A stretch of 64,000 bases of DNA, taken from assembly GCA_031179495.1 (NCBI GenBank), contig JAPSHS010000001.1:21136-85135 (forward strand), given 5' to 3'. Made by a program: the position numbers and the translations under genes. Below the pieces are notes generated by a model that did not search any database, had not been told where the DNA came from, and saw only the letters and a list, made by a program, of their open reading frames with translations. Below are positions 32,780 to 42,033 of this stretch, piece by piece. This stretch comes from Kocuria sp. GTDB lineage: Bacteria > Actinomycetota > Actinomycetes > Actinomycetales > Micrococcaceae. The number at the start of each line of letters is the position of its first letter. Within the stretch, counting starts at the first letter, position 1.

Positions 32780-33898
32780 TCAGCGCAGGCCCACCGGGCG
32801 GTCCATCGCCAGGCAGAGCAGCTCGTCGATGAGGCGGGGGTAGTCGAGCCCGGACTCCGCCCACATCCGCGGGTACATGGAGATCGGGGTGAAGCCGGGC
32901 ATCGTGTTGACCTCGTTGATGACCACCCGGCCCTCGGGGGTGTAGAAGAAGTCGGCGCGGCACAGGCCCTCGCCGTCGAGCGCCTCGAAGGCGGTCACGG
33001 CCCCGGCGCGGATCGCGTCGGTCGCCTCCGGGGGCAGGTCGGCGGGGCAGCTGAGCCTCGCGGAGGCCTGGGAGACGTACTTCGCCTCGAAGTCGTAGAA
33101 CGCGTGCTCGTCGACGATCTCGATCTCGCCCGGCATCGAGGTGCGGGCGGGGTCGGTGCCGCGGCCCTGGAGCACGGCGCACTCGATCTCCCGGCCCACG
33201 ATCCCGGCCTCGACCACGAGCTTGCGGTCGTGCTCGCGGGCGGCCGCGATGGCGGCGTCCAGCCCCTCGGGCCCGTCCACCTTCGTGATCCCGAAGGAGG
33301 ACCCGGCGCGGGCCGGCTTCACGAACACCGGGAAGCCGAGGGCGGCGATCCGCTCGCGCACGCCTGCGGGATCGACCGCCCACTGGCGGTCGGTCACCAC
33401 GGTGTAGGGTCCCACCTCCATGCCGGCGGCCTCGAAGGCGAGCTTCATGAAGTGCTTGTCCATGCCCACCGCGGAGGCGGTCACCCCGCAGCCGACGTAG
33501 CGCAGGTCCGCGAGCTCGAGCAGGCCCTGGAGGGTGCCGTCCTCGCCGAAGGGACCGTGCAGCAGGGGCAGGACGACGTCGATGTGCCGGTCGCGGGTCA
33601 CGGTCTCGCCGCGGGGACCGGCCTGGCGCACGATGAGCTCGCTCTCCCCGACCTTCAGCGGCAGGCTCACGAGCTCCTCGCCCACGGGCAGCTCGGCGAT
33701 GGGGCTCTCCTCGAGCAGCCGCTCCAGCTCCTCCTGCGGGCAGAGGAACCACTCGCCGGTGGTGGAGATCCCGACGGTCACGACGTCCCACTTCTCCCGG
33801 TCGATGGCGCGCAGGACCCCGCGCGCCGTGATGAGGGAGATCGAGTGCTCGCTGGAGCGCCCGCCGAAGAGCACGGCGACGCAGGGGCGGGGGGTCAT
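32780..33898 (-). CDS. ddl: D-alanine--D-alanine ligase
   Basis: ATP-grasp ligase that makes D-Ala-D-Ala for peptidoglycan. 372 residues: N-terminal VLFGGRSSEHSISL, LPLLHGPFGEDGTLQG, GMDKHFMKLAFEAAG, ATP-grasp loop FVKPARAGSSFGITKV, and metal-binding RADFFY with VINEVNTMPGFT. ATG 33898 overlaps the gpsA stop (ATGA). It is the last gene of the plsC-gpsA-ddl unit and is convergent with the sortase gene, 22 bp apart. Confidence 0.96.
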   Translation of the reverse strand: MTPRPCVAVLFGGRSSEHSISLITARGVLRAIDREKWDVVTVGISTTGEWFLCPQEELERLLEESPIAELPVGEELVSLPLKVGESELIVRQAGPRGETVTRDRHIDVVLPLLHGPFGEDGTLQGLLELADLRYVGCGVTASAVGMDKHFMKLAFEAAGMEVGPYTVVTDRQWAVDPAGVRERIAALGFPVFVKPARAGSSFGITKVDGPEGLDAAIAAAREHDRKLVVEAGIVGREIECAVLQGRGTDPARTSMPGEIEIVDEHAFYDFEAKYVSQASARLSCPADLPPEATDAIRAGAVTAFEALDGEGLCRADFFYTPEGRVVINEVNTMPGFTPISMYPRMWAESGLDYPRLIDELLCLAMDRPVGLR

Positions 33899-35013
33899 GG
33901 GGCGGTCCCTTCGGATTTGATCTCGCGGCCCAGCAGCAGCGGGGCCAGGTCGTCGACGGTGATGTCCTCGCGCAGGATGGCCGCGACGGCCTCGGTGATG
34001 GGCATGTCGACGCCGTGGCGGCGCGCCAGCGCGAGCACGGCCGGGGCGGACCTGATGCCCTCGGCGGTCTGGGTCATCTCCTCCTGCACCTCGGCGAGGG
34101 TCTTGCCCAGCCCCAGGAGCCGGCCCGCCGTGCGGTTGCGGGACAGCGGCGAGGAGCAGGTGGCCACGAGGTCGCCCATCCCGGCGAGGCCGGAGAGCGT
34201 CTCGAGCCGGCCGCCCAGGGCGAGGGCGAGGCGGGTGGTCTCGGCGAGCCCGCGGGTGATGATCGAGGCCTTGGAGTTCTCCCCGAAGTGGCGGCCGTCG
34301 GCGATGCCCACGGACAGGGCGATGACGTTCTTGACCACGCCGCCGATCTCGGTCCCCACCACGTCGGTGTTGGTGTATGGACGGAAGTAGCGGGTCCGGC
34401 AGGAGTGCGCCACCCACGTGGCGAGCTCCGTGGTGGGGGCCGCGACGACGGAGGCGGTGGGCTGCTCCTCGGCGATCTCCATGGCCAGGTTCGGCCCGGA
34501 GAGCACACAGGTGCGCTCCCGCCAGTGCTCGGGGCCGCGGTCCGTGGCCCGGCCGAGCTCCTCGGCGACCACCTCGCTCATCCGCAGTCCGCTGTCCCGC
34601 TCGAGGCCCTTGGCGAGGGAGAGCACCACGGTGTCCGCCCCGAGGTGCTCGGCGACGGCGGCCAGCTGCGAGCGCAGGAACTGGGCGGGCACGGCGAGCA
34701 CCACGAGCTCGGCCCCGCGCACGGCGGCGGCGAGGTCCCCGGTGATCTCCAGGCGCTCGGGCAGCCGGATGCCGGGCACGTAGCGGTCGTTGACGTGGGT
34801 GCGGGCCACGTGGCCCATCGCGGCCGCGTCGCGCCCCCAGAGGACGACGGTGCGCGCGGACGGCTCGTGCCGGGCGTGCGCGTCGGCCCGGGCGCTGTCC
34901 GCCAGGACCTTGGCGAAGGTGGTGCCCCAGGACCCGGCGCCGAGCACGGCGATCCTCCGGGGGCCCCCGGCCGGACGGGTCCCGGTGGGCCAGGGATCGG
35001 TGGGCGGCGTCAC
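33895..35013 (-). CDS. gpsA: Glycerol-3-phosphate dehydrogenase [NAD(P)+]
   Basis: Reduces dihydroxyacetone phosphate to glycerol-3-phosphate for phospholipid synthesis. 372 residues with the Rossmann motif AVLGAGSWGTTFAKVL, LSLAKGLERDSGLRMSEVV, VLSGPNLAMEIAE, and the catalytic Lys region GGVVKNVIALSVGIADG. GTG 35013 overlaps the plsC stop (GTGA), and the stop overlaps the ddl ATG, so the three genes are translationally coupled. Confidence 0.96.
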   Translation of the reverse strand: MTPPTDPWPTGTRPAGGPRRIAVLGAGSWGTTFAKVLADSARADAHARHEPSARTVVLWGRDAAAMGHVARTHVNDRYVPGIRLPERLEITGDLAAAVRGAELVVLAVPAQFLRSQLAAVAEHLGADTVVLSLAKGLERDSGLRMSEVVAEELGRATDRGPEHWRERTCVLSGPNLAMEIAEEQPTASVVAAPTTELATWVAHSCRTRYFRPYTNTDVVGTEIGGVVKNVIALSVGIADGRHFGENSKASIITRGLAETTRLALALGGRLETLSGLAGMGDLVATCSSPLSRNRTAGRLLGLGKTLAEVQEEMTQTAEGIRSAPAVLALARRHGVDMPITEAVAAILREDITVDDLAPLLLGREIKSEGTAP

Positions 35014-35759
35014 GGGCGGCCTCCTCGGCGGCGGTCCCACAGGGCGGGCGGGGCGTCGGCGCCGCGCAGCGCCGCGAGCTCGCGGGTCAGGGCGTGCATG
35101 ATCGCGTCGGTGGCGTCCTCGAGCCGGGCGGCGTGGCGCCCCGCGGGGTGGCGGAGGCCGGGGACGTCCTCGCGCCACGGCGTGAGATCCACGGGCCGGC
35201 CGATCCGCACGCGCACGTCCTTGCGCGGGAAGAGGCTCACGGCGAGCCGCCCGGAGGACGGCGCGCGGTCCAGGACCTCCTGGTCCCCCCAGTGCGCCAG
35301 GGGGACGACCGGGGCCCCGGTGGCCAGGGCCAGCCGGGCGGCGCCCGTGTGCCCGGTCATCGGCCACCGGTCGGGGTCGTGGGTGAGCGTTCCCTCGGGG
35401 TAGATCACCACCGCGCCGCCGGAGGCCAGCTCGGCGCGGGCGGCCGCGAGCGCCGTGCCGGCGTCGGCCGAGCCGCGCAGGACGGGCACCTGCCCGGTGG
35501 CCCGGAGCACCGGGCCGACCACGGGCGCGCGGAAGAGCGGTTCCTTGGCCAGGAACCGGGGCATGATCCCGTTGTCGTAGAGCGTGATGGCGACCGTCAG
35601 CGGGTCGAGCTCGGTGAGGTGGTTGGGCACCACGATGAACCCGCCCTCGGCGGGGAGGTGCTCCGCCCCGGTCCAGCGCAGCCGGGCCACGAGCCGGTAG
35701 GCCGGCTTGACGAGCCCCGCCAGCACGCGGAACAGGCGGCGGTTCGACGTGCGGCTCAT
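35010..35759 (-). CDS. plsC: 1-acyl-sn-glycerol-3-phosphate acyltransferase
   Basis: Transfers an acyl chain to lysophosphatidate to form phosphatidate. 249 residues with the acyltransferase box NHLTELD (His and Asp four residues apart), the glycerol-phosphate site FLAKEPLFR, and YPEGTLTHD. A weak hydrophobic N-terminus suggests peripheral membrane attachment. Directly coupled to gpsA, the enzyme that makes its acceptor backbone, and 13 bp downstream of murA. Confidence 0.9.
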   Translation of the reverse strand: MSRTSNRRLFRVLAGLVKPAYRLVARLRWTGAEHLPAEGGFIVVPNHLTELDPLTVAITLYDNGIMPRFLAKEPLFRAPVVGPVLRATGQVPVLRGSADAGTALAAARAELASGGAVVIYPEGTLTHDPDRWPMTGHTGAARLALATGAPVVPLAHWGDQEVLDRAPSSGRLAVSLFPRKDVRVRIGRPVDLTPWREDVPGLRHPAGRHAARLEDATDAIMHALTRELAALRGADAPPALWDRRRGGRP

Positions 35760-35772
35760 CGGCGGGCCCGGC

Positions 35773-37089
35773 TCACTCGCCGTCGAGCTCGAACGACGCC
35801 CCGAGCCCCGTCAGCTTGTCGGTGAAGTGCTCGTAGCCGCGCTTGATCAGCTCGACCCCGGTCACGTGGGAGACCCCGTCGGCCGCGAGGGCGGCGATCA
35901 GGTGCGAGAAGCCGCCGCGCAGGTCCGGGATGTTGATCTCGGCGGCCCGCAGCGGGGTCGGCCCGGAGATCACGGCCGAGTGGACGAAGTTGCGCTGGCC
36001 GAACCGGCACGGGACGGAGCCCAGGCACTCGCGGTGCAGCTGGATCGTGGCGCCCATCCGGTTGAGGGCCCCGGTGAAGCCGAAGCGGTTCTCGTACACC
36101 GTCTCGTGGACGATGGACACGCCCTTGGCCTGGGTCAGGGCGACCACGAGCGGCTGCTGCCAGTCGGTCATGAAGCCGGGGTGGACGTCCGTCTCGACGA
36201 TCAGCGGGTTGAGGTCGCCGCCGGGGTGGTAGAAGCGGATGCCGTCCTCGGTGATGTCCAGGCCCCCGCCGATCTTCCGGAAGGTGTTGAGGAAGGTCAT
36301 CATGTCGGCCTGCCGGGCACCGGCCACGAAGATGTCGCCGCCGGTGGCGAGCGCGGCCGAGCCCCAGGAGGCCGCCTCGATCCGGTCGGGCATGGCCCGG
36401 TGCCGGTAGCCGGTGAGCTCGGGGACGCCCTCGATGCGGATCACGCGGTCGGTCTGGACCGTGATGATCGCGCCCATCTTCTGCAGGATCGCGATCAGGT
36501 CCATGATCTCGGGCTCGGTGGCCGCGCCCCGCAGCTCGGTGTGCCCGTTGGCGCGGGTGGCGGTGAGCAGCACCTGCTCGGTGGCGCCGACCGAGGGGTA
36601 GGGCAGCTCGACCTTGGCGCCGTGCAGCCCGTGCGGGGCGCTCATCCGGATGCCGGACTCGAGCTTCTCGACCCGGGCCCCGAAGTGGCGCAGCACGTCC
36701 AGGTGGTAGTTGATGGGCCGGTCGCCGATCTTGCAGCCGCCGAGGTCGGGGATGAACGCCTCGCCGATGGCGTGGAGGAGCGGTCCGCACAGCAGGATCG
36801 GGATCCGGGAGTCCCCCGCGTGGGCGTCGATGTCGGCGTGCCGCGCCGTGGTGACGTTGGACGGGTCCAGGGAGAGCCGGCCGTCCTCACGTCCCACCTC
36901 GACCCCGTGCAGGGACAGCAGGTTGGTGACGACCTGGACGTCCTTGATCTCGGGCACGTTCGCCAGGACGGACGGCGTCGACCCCAGGAGGGCCGCCACC
37001 ATGGCCTTCGGGACGAGGTTCTTGGCACCTCGCACGGTGACCTGACCGGACAGGGGAACTCCGCCCGTGATGTGCAGTGCGCTGCTCAT
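35773..37089 (-). CDS. murA: UDP-N-acetylglucosamine 1-carboxyvinyltransferase
   Basis: First committed peptidoglycan step: adds enolpyruvate to UDP-GlcNAc. 438 residues of the EPSP-synthase fold. The substrate-binding Lys-Asn pair is in VRGAKNLVPKAM near the N-terminus and the catalytic Cys in GGCKIGDRPINYH, meaning the enzyme is of the fosfomycin-reactive Cys type. ATG 37089. A small hairpin (arms 37115-37122/37127-37134) lies in the leader, and TACACT (complement of 37144-37149) is a possible -10. Confidence 0.94.
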   Translation of the reverse strand: MSSALHITGGVPLSGQVTVRGAKNLVPKAMVAALLGSTPSVLANVPEIKDVQVVTNLLSLHGVEVGREDGRLSLDPSNVTTARHADIDAHAGDSRIPILLCGPLLHAIGEAFIPDLGGCKIGDRPINYHLDVLRHFGARVEKLESGIRMSAPHGLHGAKVELPYPSVGATEQVLLTATRANGHTELRGAATEPEIMDLIAILQKMGAIITVQTDRVIRIEGVPELTGYRHRAMPDRIEAASWGSAALATGGDIFVAGARQADMMTFLNTFRKIGGGLDITEDGIRFYHPGGDLNPLIVETDVHPGFMTDWQQPLVVALTQAKGVSIVHETVYENRFGFTGALNRMGATIQLHRECLGSVPCRFGQRNFVHSAVISGPTPLRAAEINIPDLRGGFSHLIAALAADGVSHVTGVELIKRGYEHFTDKLTGLGASFELDGE

Positions 37090-37204
37090 GAACTTCCGAT
37101 CTGCTGTTGCCGGACCGCTCCCGAGCGGGAGCGGCACCCGTACAGTGTAGGTTCCCCGGCGAGGCGCACCGCACAGGCGGGTGTCGTGCGTGTCCGGGAC
37201 AGCG

Positions 37205-37241
37205 CCCGGCCCGGCGGGCCGTGGGGCGCCGCCGGGCCGGG
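37205..37241 (-). terminator. 13-bp perfect hairpin after leuD
   Basis: Arms 37205-37217 and 37229-37241 pair fully around an 11-base loop, 17 bp past the leuD stop. Likely ends the leuCD mRNA before the murA promoter. Confidence 0.7.
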
Positions 37242-37258
37242 AGAGGGGTGCCGGGAGT

Positions 37259-37858
37259 TCAGGTGCGGGCGGGCAGCGTCGTGGGCTTGAACGCGGGGCG
37301 GCGGGCCTCGTAGACGGTGATGTCCCCCTCGTGCTGGAGGGTCAGCCCGATGTCGTCCAGGCCCTCCATGAGCCGCCAGCGGGTGTAGTCGTCGATCCGG
37401 AAGGGCACGGTCACCGTGTCGCAGGTCACCGTGCGGGCCTCGAGGTCCACCTCGATCTCGGTCCCGGGCTGCTCCTCGAGCAGCTTCCACAGCAGCTCGA
37501 CGTCGGACTGCTCCACCTGTGCGGCCACCAGACCCTGCTTGCCGGAGTTGCCGCGGAAGATGTCCGCGAAGCGCGAGGAGATGACCACGGCGAACCCGTA
37601 GTCGCGCAGCGCCCACACGGCGTGCTCGCGAGAGGAGCCGGTGCCGAAGTCGGGCCCGGCCACGAGGACGGAGCCGTGCCGGTAGGGCTCCTGGTTGAGC
37701 ACGAAGTCCTCGTTCTTGCGCCAGCCGGCGAACAGGGCGTCGTCGAAGCCGGTCTTGGTGATCCGCTTGAGGTAGACGGCGGGGATGATCTGGTCGGTGT
37801 CCACGTTGGACTGCTTCAGCGGGACGCCGACGCCCCGGTGCGTGCTGATCTTCTCCAT
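37259..37858 (-). CDS. leuD: 3-isopropylmalate dehydratase small subunit
   Basis: Small subunit of the aconitase-type isomerase of leucine synthesis. 199 residues with the N-terminal [20 protein letters not shown], the substrate loop [21 protein letters not shown], and [10 protein letters not shown]. It starts 32 bp after leuC and is followed by a hairpin. Confidence 0.97.
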   Translation of the reverse strand: MEKISTHRGVGVPLKQSNVDTDQIIPAVYLKRITKTGFDDALFAGWRKNEDFVLNQEPYRHGSVLVAGPDFGTGSSREHAVWALRDYGFAVVISSRFADIFRGNSGKQGLVAAQVEQSDVELLWKLLEEQPGTEIEVDLEARTVTCDTVTVPFRIDDYTRWRLMEGLDDIGLTLQHEGDITVYEARRPAFKPTTLPART

Positions 37859-37890
37859 GGGAGGGCCTTCCTGGGCTGCGGGACGGGGGC

Positions 37891-39393
37891 TCACGCGCCG
37901 GCCGGCGCGAGGCCGGTCGGGGCGGTAGTGGGCTCGAGGTCGGACGGGGAGGACAGGGTGCCGCGCACCGCGGTGGCGGCGGCCACGACGGGCGAGACCA
38001 GGTGGGTGCGCCCGCCCTTGCCCTGCCGGCCCTCGAAGTTGCGGTTCGACGTCGAGGCGCACCGCTCCCCCGGGGCCAGCTGGTCCGGGTTCATGCCCAG
38101 GCACATCGAGCAGCCCGCGAAGCGCCAGTCGGCGCCGAACTGCTTGAACACCTGGTCCAGGCCCTCGGCCTCGGCCTGCAGCCGCACCTTCGCGGAGCCG
38201 GGCACCACCATCATCCGCACGTTGGCGGCCTTGCTGCGGCCCTTGACGATCTCGGCCGCGGCCCGCAGGTCCTCGATCCGGGAGTTGGTGCAGGAGCCCA
38301 GGAACACGGTGTCCACCGGGATCTCCTTCATGGGGGTGCCGGCGGTGAGGCCCATGTACTCCAGGGCCCGGAGGGCGTTGGCCTTGTCGTTCTCGTCCCC
38401 GACGTCCTCGGGGTCGGGGACGGCCTGGGACAGCGGGACGCCCTGGCCGGGGTTGGTGCCCCAGGTGACGAACGGCTCGAGCTCGTCGGCGTCGAGGAGG
38501 ACCTCGGCGTCGAAGACGGCGTCCTCGTCGGTGCGCAGCGTGCGCCAGTACTCCACCGCGGCGTCCCAGTCGGCGCCCTCGGGAGCGTGGGGACGGCCCT
38601 TGACGTACTCGAAGGTCGTCTCGTCCGGGGCGATCATGCCCGCGCGCGCGCCGGCCTCGATGGACATGTTGCAGATGGTCATCCGGGCCTCCATGGACAG
38701 CGACCGGATGGCCGAGCCCCGGTACTCCAGGACGTAGCCCTGCCCGCCGCCGGTGCCGATCTTGGCGATGACGGCCAGGATGATGTCCTTCGCGGAGACG
38801 CCCGGGCGCAGCGTGCCCTCGACGGTGATCGCCATGGTCCGGAACGGCGCCAGCGGCAGCGTCTGGGTCGCCATGACGTGCTCGACCTCGGAGGTGCCGA
38901 TGCCGAAGGCCAGGGCGCCGAACGCGCCGTGGGTGGAGGTGTGGGAGTCGCCGCAGACCACGGTCATCCCCGGCTGGGTGAGCCCCAGCTGGGGGCCCAC
39001 CACGTGCACGATGCCCTGCTCGGCGTCGCCGAGCGGGTGCAGGCGCACGCCGAACTCGGCGCAGTTCGCCCGCAGCGTCTCGATCTGCTTGCGGGAGGTC
39101 TCGTCGGCGATGCGGGAGAAGATGTCCTGCGTGGGGGTGTTGTGGTCCTCCGTGGCGATGGTGAGGTCCGGCCGGCGCAGGGGCCGGTCCGCCAGCCGCA
39201 GCCCCTCGAAGGCCTGCGGCGAGGTCACCTCGTGCAGCAGGTGCAGGTCGATGTAGAGCAGGTCGGGCCGGCCGTCCTCGCCCTGGCGCACGAGGTGGTC
39301 CGCCCAGACCTTCTCGGCCAGGGTGCGCCCGCCCGCGCGCCCGGAGGCCGGGGCGGGAGTCGTGGAGGAGGTGGAGGACTGGTAGTCCGGCAT
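37891..39393 (-). CDS. leuC: 3-isopropylmalate dehydratase large subunit
   Basis: Iron-sulfur subunit that isomerises 2- to 3-isopropylmalate. 500 residues; cluster ligands are in [14 protein letters not shown] and [10 protein letters not shown], with [14 protein letters not shown] and EDHNTPTQD upstream. ATG 39393 has AAGGATC at good spacing; about 22 Ser/Thr/Pro-rich residues precede the conserved [11 protein letters not shown]. Divergent from ndgR, the regulator expected to control it. Confidence 0.97.
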   Translation of the reverse strand: MPDYQSSTSSTTPAPASGRAGGRTLAEKVWADHLVRQGEDGRPDLLYIDLHLLHEVTSPQAFEGLRLADRPLRRPDLTIATEDHNTPTQDIFSRIADETSRKQIETLRANCAEFGVRLHPLGDAEQGIVHVVGPQLGLTQPGMTVVCGDSHTSTHGAFGALAFGIGTSEVEHVMATQTLPLAPFRTMAITVEGTLRPGVSAKDIILAVIAKIGTGGGQGYVLEYRGSAIRSLSMEARMTICNMSIEAGARAGMIAPDETTFEYVKGRPHAPEGADWDAAVEYWRTLRTDEDAVFDAEVLLDADELEPFVTWGTNPGQGVPLSQAVPDPEDVGDENDKANALRALEYMGLTAGTPMKEIPVDTVFLGSCTNSRIEDLRAAAEIVKGRSKAANVRMMVVPGSAKVRLQAEAEGLDQVFKQFGADWRFAGCSMCLGMNPDQLAPGERCASTSNRNFEGRQGKGGRTHLVSPVVAAATAVRGTLSSPSDLEPTTAPTGLAPAGA

Positions 39394-39486
39394 GGCGGAT
39401 CCTTCCGTGCTGCCTGTGCGAGGTCTTTCCACCATGGTCGCGGGCGGGATTCGGAGGTGGCCAGCTTTCCGGCTTGCTTCTCACAT

Positions 39487-39506
39487 TCTGAGACGTCAGT
39501 ATCAGA
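39487..39506. promoter_or_regulatory. Candidate operator between leuC and ndgR
   Basis: TCTGA (39487-39491) and TCAGA (39502-39506) form an inverted repeat with a 10-base spacer in the 115-bp divergent region, ending just before ATG 39509 of ndgR. Position suits an IclR-type autoregulatory site, but the arms are short. Confidence 0.35.
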
Positions 39507-39508
39507 GC

Positions 39509-40321
39509 ATGGACACATCAGGACACATGGACCCGTCGGGCGCTCCCCTGGGCACGCCGCTCGGCGGACAGGGCACCGGCGAGGCCCTGCTGCTGAGCTC
39601 CTCCGCCTCCCCCAGCGGGGTGGGGGTCGTGGACAAGGCCTCGATGATCCTCGACGCCCTGGAGGCCGGCCCGGCGTCCCTGGCCCAGCTCGTGAGCGCC
39701 ACCGGCCTCGCCCGCCCCACCGTGCACCGGCTGGCCGTGGCGCTCGCCCACCACCGGTTCGTGGGCCGGGACATCCAGGGCCGCTTCGTCCTGGGCTCCC
39801 GGCTCGTGGAGCTGGCCTCCGCGGCCGGCGAGGACCGGCTCATCGCCGCCGCCGGCCCCGTGCTCGTGAACCTGCGGGACGCCACCGGGGAGTCCGCGCA
39901 GATCTTCCGCCGGCAGGGCGACTGGCGCGTGTGCGTGGCCTCCGCCGAGCGGCCGATCGGTCTGCGGGACACGATCCCCGTGGGCACGCAGCTGTCGATG
40001 AAGGCCGGCTCGGCCGCGCAGGTGCTGGTCGCGTGGGAGGACCACGACCGGCTGCTCGAGGGCCTGCGCCACGCACGGTTCTCCGCCACGGTGCTGGCCG
40101 GGGTGCGGCGCCGGGGCTGGGCGCAGTCGCTGGGCGAGCGGGAACCGGGCATCGCCTCGGTCTCCGCCCCCGTGCGGGGCCCCTCGGGGCGCGTGATCGC
40201 GGCGGTGTCGATCTCCGGTCCGATCGAGCGGCTCACCCGCCAGCCCGGGCGCCTGCACGCCGAGGTCGTGGTGCAGGCCGCCCGCCAGCTCACCGAGGCG
40301 GTGCGGGCCACCGTCCAGTAG
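39509..40321 (+). CDS. ndgR: IclR-family regulator NdgR/LtbR type
   Basis: Transcription factor of the group that controls leucine and other amino-acid genes (NdgR in Streptomyces, LtbR in Corynebacterium). Winged helix-turn-helix at about 45-100 ([38 protein letters not shown]), then the effector domain with [20 protein letters not shown] and [20 protein letters not shown], a stretch very constant in this group. ATG 39509 adds about 35 residues before the conserved [15 protein letters not shown] 39527 is an alternative. Its location opposite leuCD is the family's conserved setting. Confidence 0.92.
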   Translation: MDTSGHMDPSGAPLGTPLGGQGTGEALLLSSSASPSGVGVVDKASMILDALEAGPASLAQLVSATGLARPTVHRLAVALAHHRFVGRDIQGRFVLGSRLVELASAAGEDRLIAAAGPVLVNLRDATGESAQIFRRQGDWRVCVASAERPIGLRDTIPVGTQLSMKAGSAAQVLVAWEDHDRLLEGLRHARFSATVLAGVRRRGWAQSLGEREPGIASVSAPVRGPSGRVIAAVSISGPIERLTRQPGRLHAEVVVQAARQLTEAVRATVQ

Positions 40322-40344
40322 CACCGCGCACCGGCCGGCTGGGC

Positions 40345-42033
40345 TCAGCCGCGCAGCACGGCGAGCGCCTCCCGGAAGGCGGTGAAGGCCCCGAGCTCCG
40401 CCCGCACGGGCTCGACGACGGTGCGCCGCCCCGCCTCGCCCACCGACGCCCGCAGCTTCCGCCGCACGGTGCGCTCGCGCAGCCGGGCGCCGAAGCCCGC
40501 GAGGACCCGGCCGGTCAGGGCGAGGAAGAGCCCCGCCACCACCCCGGCGAGCACGAGCAGCGTGGGCACGGGCAGCGGGAACCCCTCGACGTAGGGCGGC
40601 GGGGGCACCGGGACCTGGAACCACTCGAGCAGGAACAGTCCCAGCAGCCAGACGAGGCCGGCCACGACGGCGAGCATCGCGATCCACTGCAGCACGTCGA
40701 AGACGAACCACCACCAGGAGCTCTTCCGCGCCCGGAAGTCGGTGCCGGCGATGGCCTGGTCGATCGCGTCCGGCAGCCGGGTCTCGTGGGTGCGGGCGGC
40801 CTGGCGCACCGACCGGGTCCACGGCTCGGCGGCGCCGGCCGCGGCGTCGTGGGCGAAGGTGCGCACCGCGGAGTCGGCGGCCGCGCGCTGGGCGGCGCCC
40901 ATCGGCGGCAGCGACGTCCGGTTGACCTCCGGGTTCACGGAGTCCCCGCGGTCCAGGTTGAGCCGCCGCATCGGGTCCTTGCGGAACTTCAGCAGCCACC
41001 GGGTGGCGATCCACCCGGTGTGCCCGGTGGCGTGCAGGGCGTAGGACCGCCCGGCGGCGCGGGCGATGCCGGGCACGTTGGCGGCCTGGGCCAGGCCGTC
41101 GGTGAGCCTCTCCTGCGCCTGCTCCGTGATCCCGGCGGGCTCGCCCTCGCCGGAGGCCCGCGCGAGCCGTTCGGCGGCGTCGGTGACGTCGGCGTCGAGG
41201 CGGGCCCCGGCCGCCGCCCTGGAGTCCGCCACCTGGCGGATCCGGGAGCGCAGCGCCTCGACGCCCTCCCCCGTCACCGCGGAGACGGCCACGGGCTTCG
41301 ACAGCCCGGTGGTGGGCAGCCCGTCCTGGGCCACGAGCTCGACGAGGGACGCCATCACGGCGGGGACCTCGGCGGCGGGCAGCCGGTCCACCTGGTTCAT
41401 CACGACCATGGTGACGGCGCCGTGCCGGGCGAGCGGGGCGATGAAGTCCTGGTGGATGATCGCGTCCGCGTACTTCTGCGGGTCCACGACCCACACCACC
41501 ACGTCGACCATCCCGACCAGCCGCTGCACGATCGTGCGGTGGTGCAGGCTGACCGAGTCGAAGTCCGGCAGGTCCAGCAGGACGAGACCGCCCGGTGCCT
41601 CCGGGCCCGGCCCGCCCGCGATCCTCTCCTTGACGCGGCTCCACCGCCCGGCGTCCTCCTGCCCGGTGGGCAGGGGTGTGTCGACCCGGTGGCGCTGGGA
41701 GACGTCCAGCCAGTCCAGCAGGGCCTCGCTGCCGGGCTCCCCCCACACCGCGGCCAGCGGCTCGGAGGTGGTGGGCCGGCGGGCGGCGGCGCGGGCGATG
41801 TCCCGGCCCACCACGGCGTTGAACAGCGTGGACTTCCCGGAGCCGGTGGCCCCGAAGAAGCCCACCACGGTGTGGTCGGCGGACAGCGAGCGGCGCTCGG
41901 CGGCGCGGTCGAGCACGGTGCGGGAGACTGACACGGCCTCGTCGTCCAGCCGCCCCTCGGCGAGGTCCGTGGCGCGGGCGAGCGCGGACAGCCGCTCGGA
42001 CAGCGTCGGGGTGGGCCGGCGGGAGGGGCTCAC
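40345..42033 (-). CDS. Membrane-associated dynamin-like GTPase, second of pair
   Basis: 562 residues. P-loop GATGSGKST at 61-69, switch/G3 motif DLPDFDSVSLH, and G4 NQVD in MNQVDRLPAAE. The C-terminal third has an amphipathic helical stretch and two hydrophobic hairpin segments (WWWFVFDVLQWIAMLAVVAG and LLVLAGVVAGLFLAL), so it should sit on or in the membrane. GTG 42033 overlaps the partner's stop (GTGA). Paired GTPases of this kind occur widely in actinobacteria and resemble the DynA/DynB arrangement in Streptomyces; membrane remodelling is an inference. Convergent with ndgR, 23 bp apart. Confidence 0.8.
   Translation of the reverse strand: MSPSRRPTPTLSERLSALARATDLAEGRLDDEAVSVSRTVLDRAAERRSLSADHTVVGFFGATGSGKSTLFNAVVGRDIARAAARRPTTSEPLAAVWGEPGSEALLDWLDVSQRHRVDTPLPTGQEDAGRWSRVKERIAGGPGPEAPGGLVLLDLPDFDSVSLHHRTIVQRLVGMVDVVVWVVDPQKYADAIIHQDFIAPLARHGAVTMVVMNQVDRLPAAEVPAVMASLVELVAQDGLPTTGLSKPVAVSAVTGEGVEALRSRIRQVADSRAAAGARLDADVTDAAERLARASGEGEPAGITEQAQERLTDGLAQAANVPGIARAAGRSYALHATGHTGWIATRWLLKFRKDPMRRLNLDRGDSVNPEVNRTSLPPMGAAQRAAADSAVRTFAHDAAAGAAEPWTRSVRQAARTHETRLPDAIDQAIAGTDFRARKSSWWWFVFDVLQWIAMLAVVAGLVWLLGLFLLEWFQVPVPPPPYVEGFPLPVPTLLVLAGVVAGLFLALTGRVLAGFGARLRERTVRRKLRASVGEAGRRTVVEPVRAELGAFTAFREALAVLRG

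Noticed and set aside
38002..41931. A 1309-codon + strand frame across leuC, ndgR and a GTPase gene
   Set aside because: Shadow of those genes in another frame or strand; composition is Gly/Arg/His-rich and unlike a protein.
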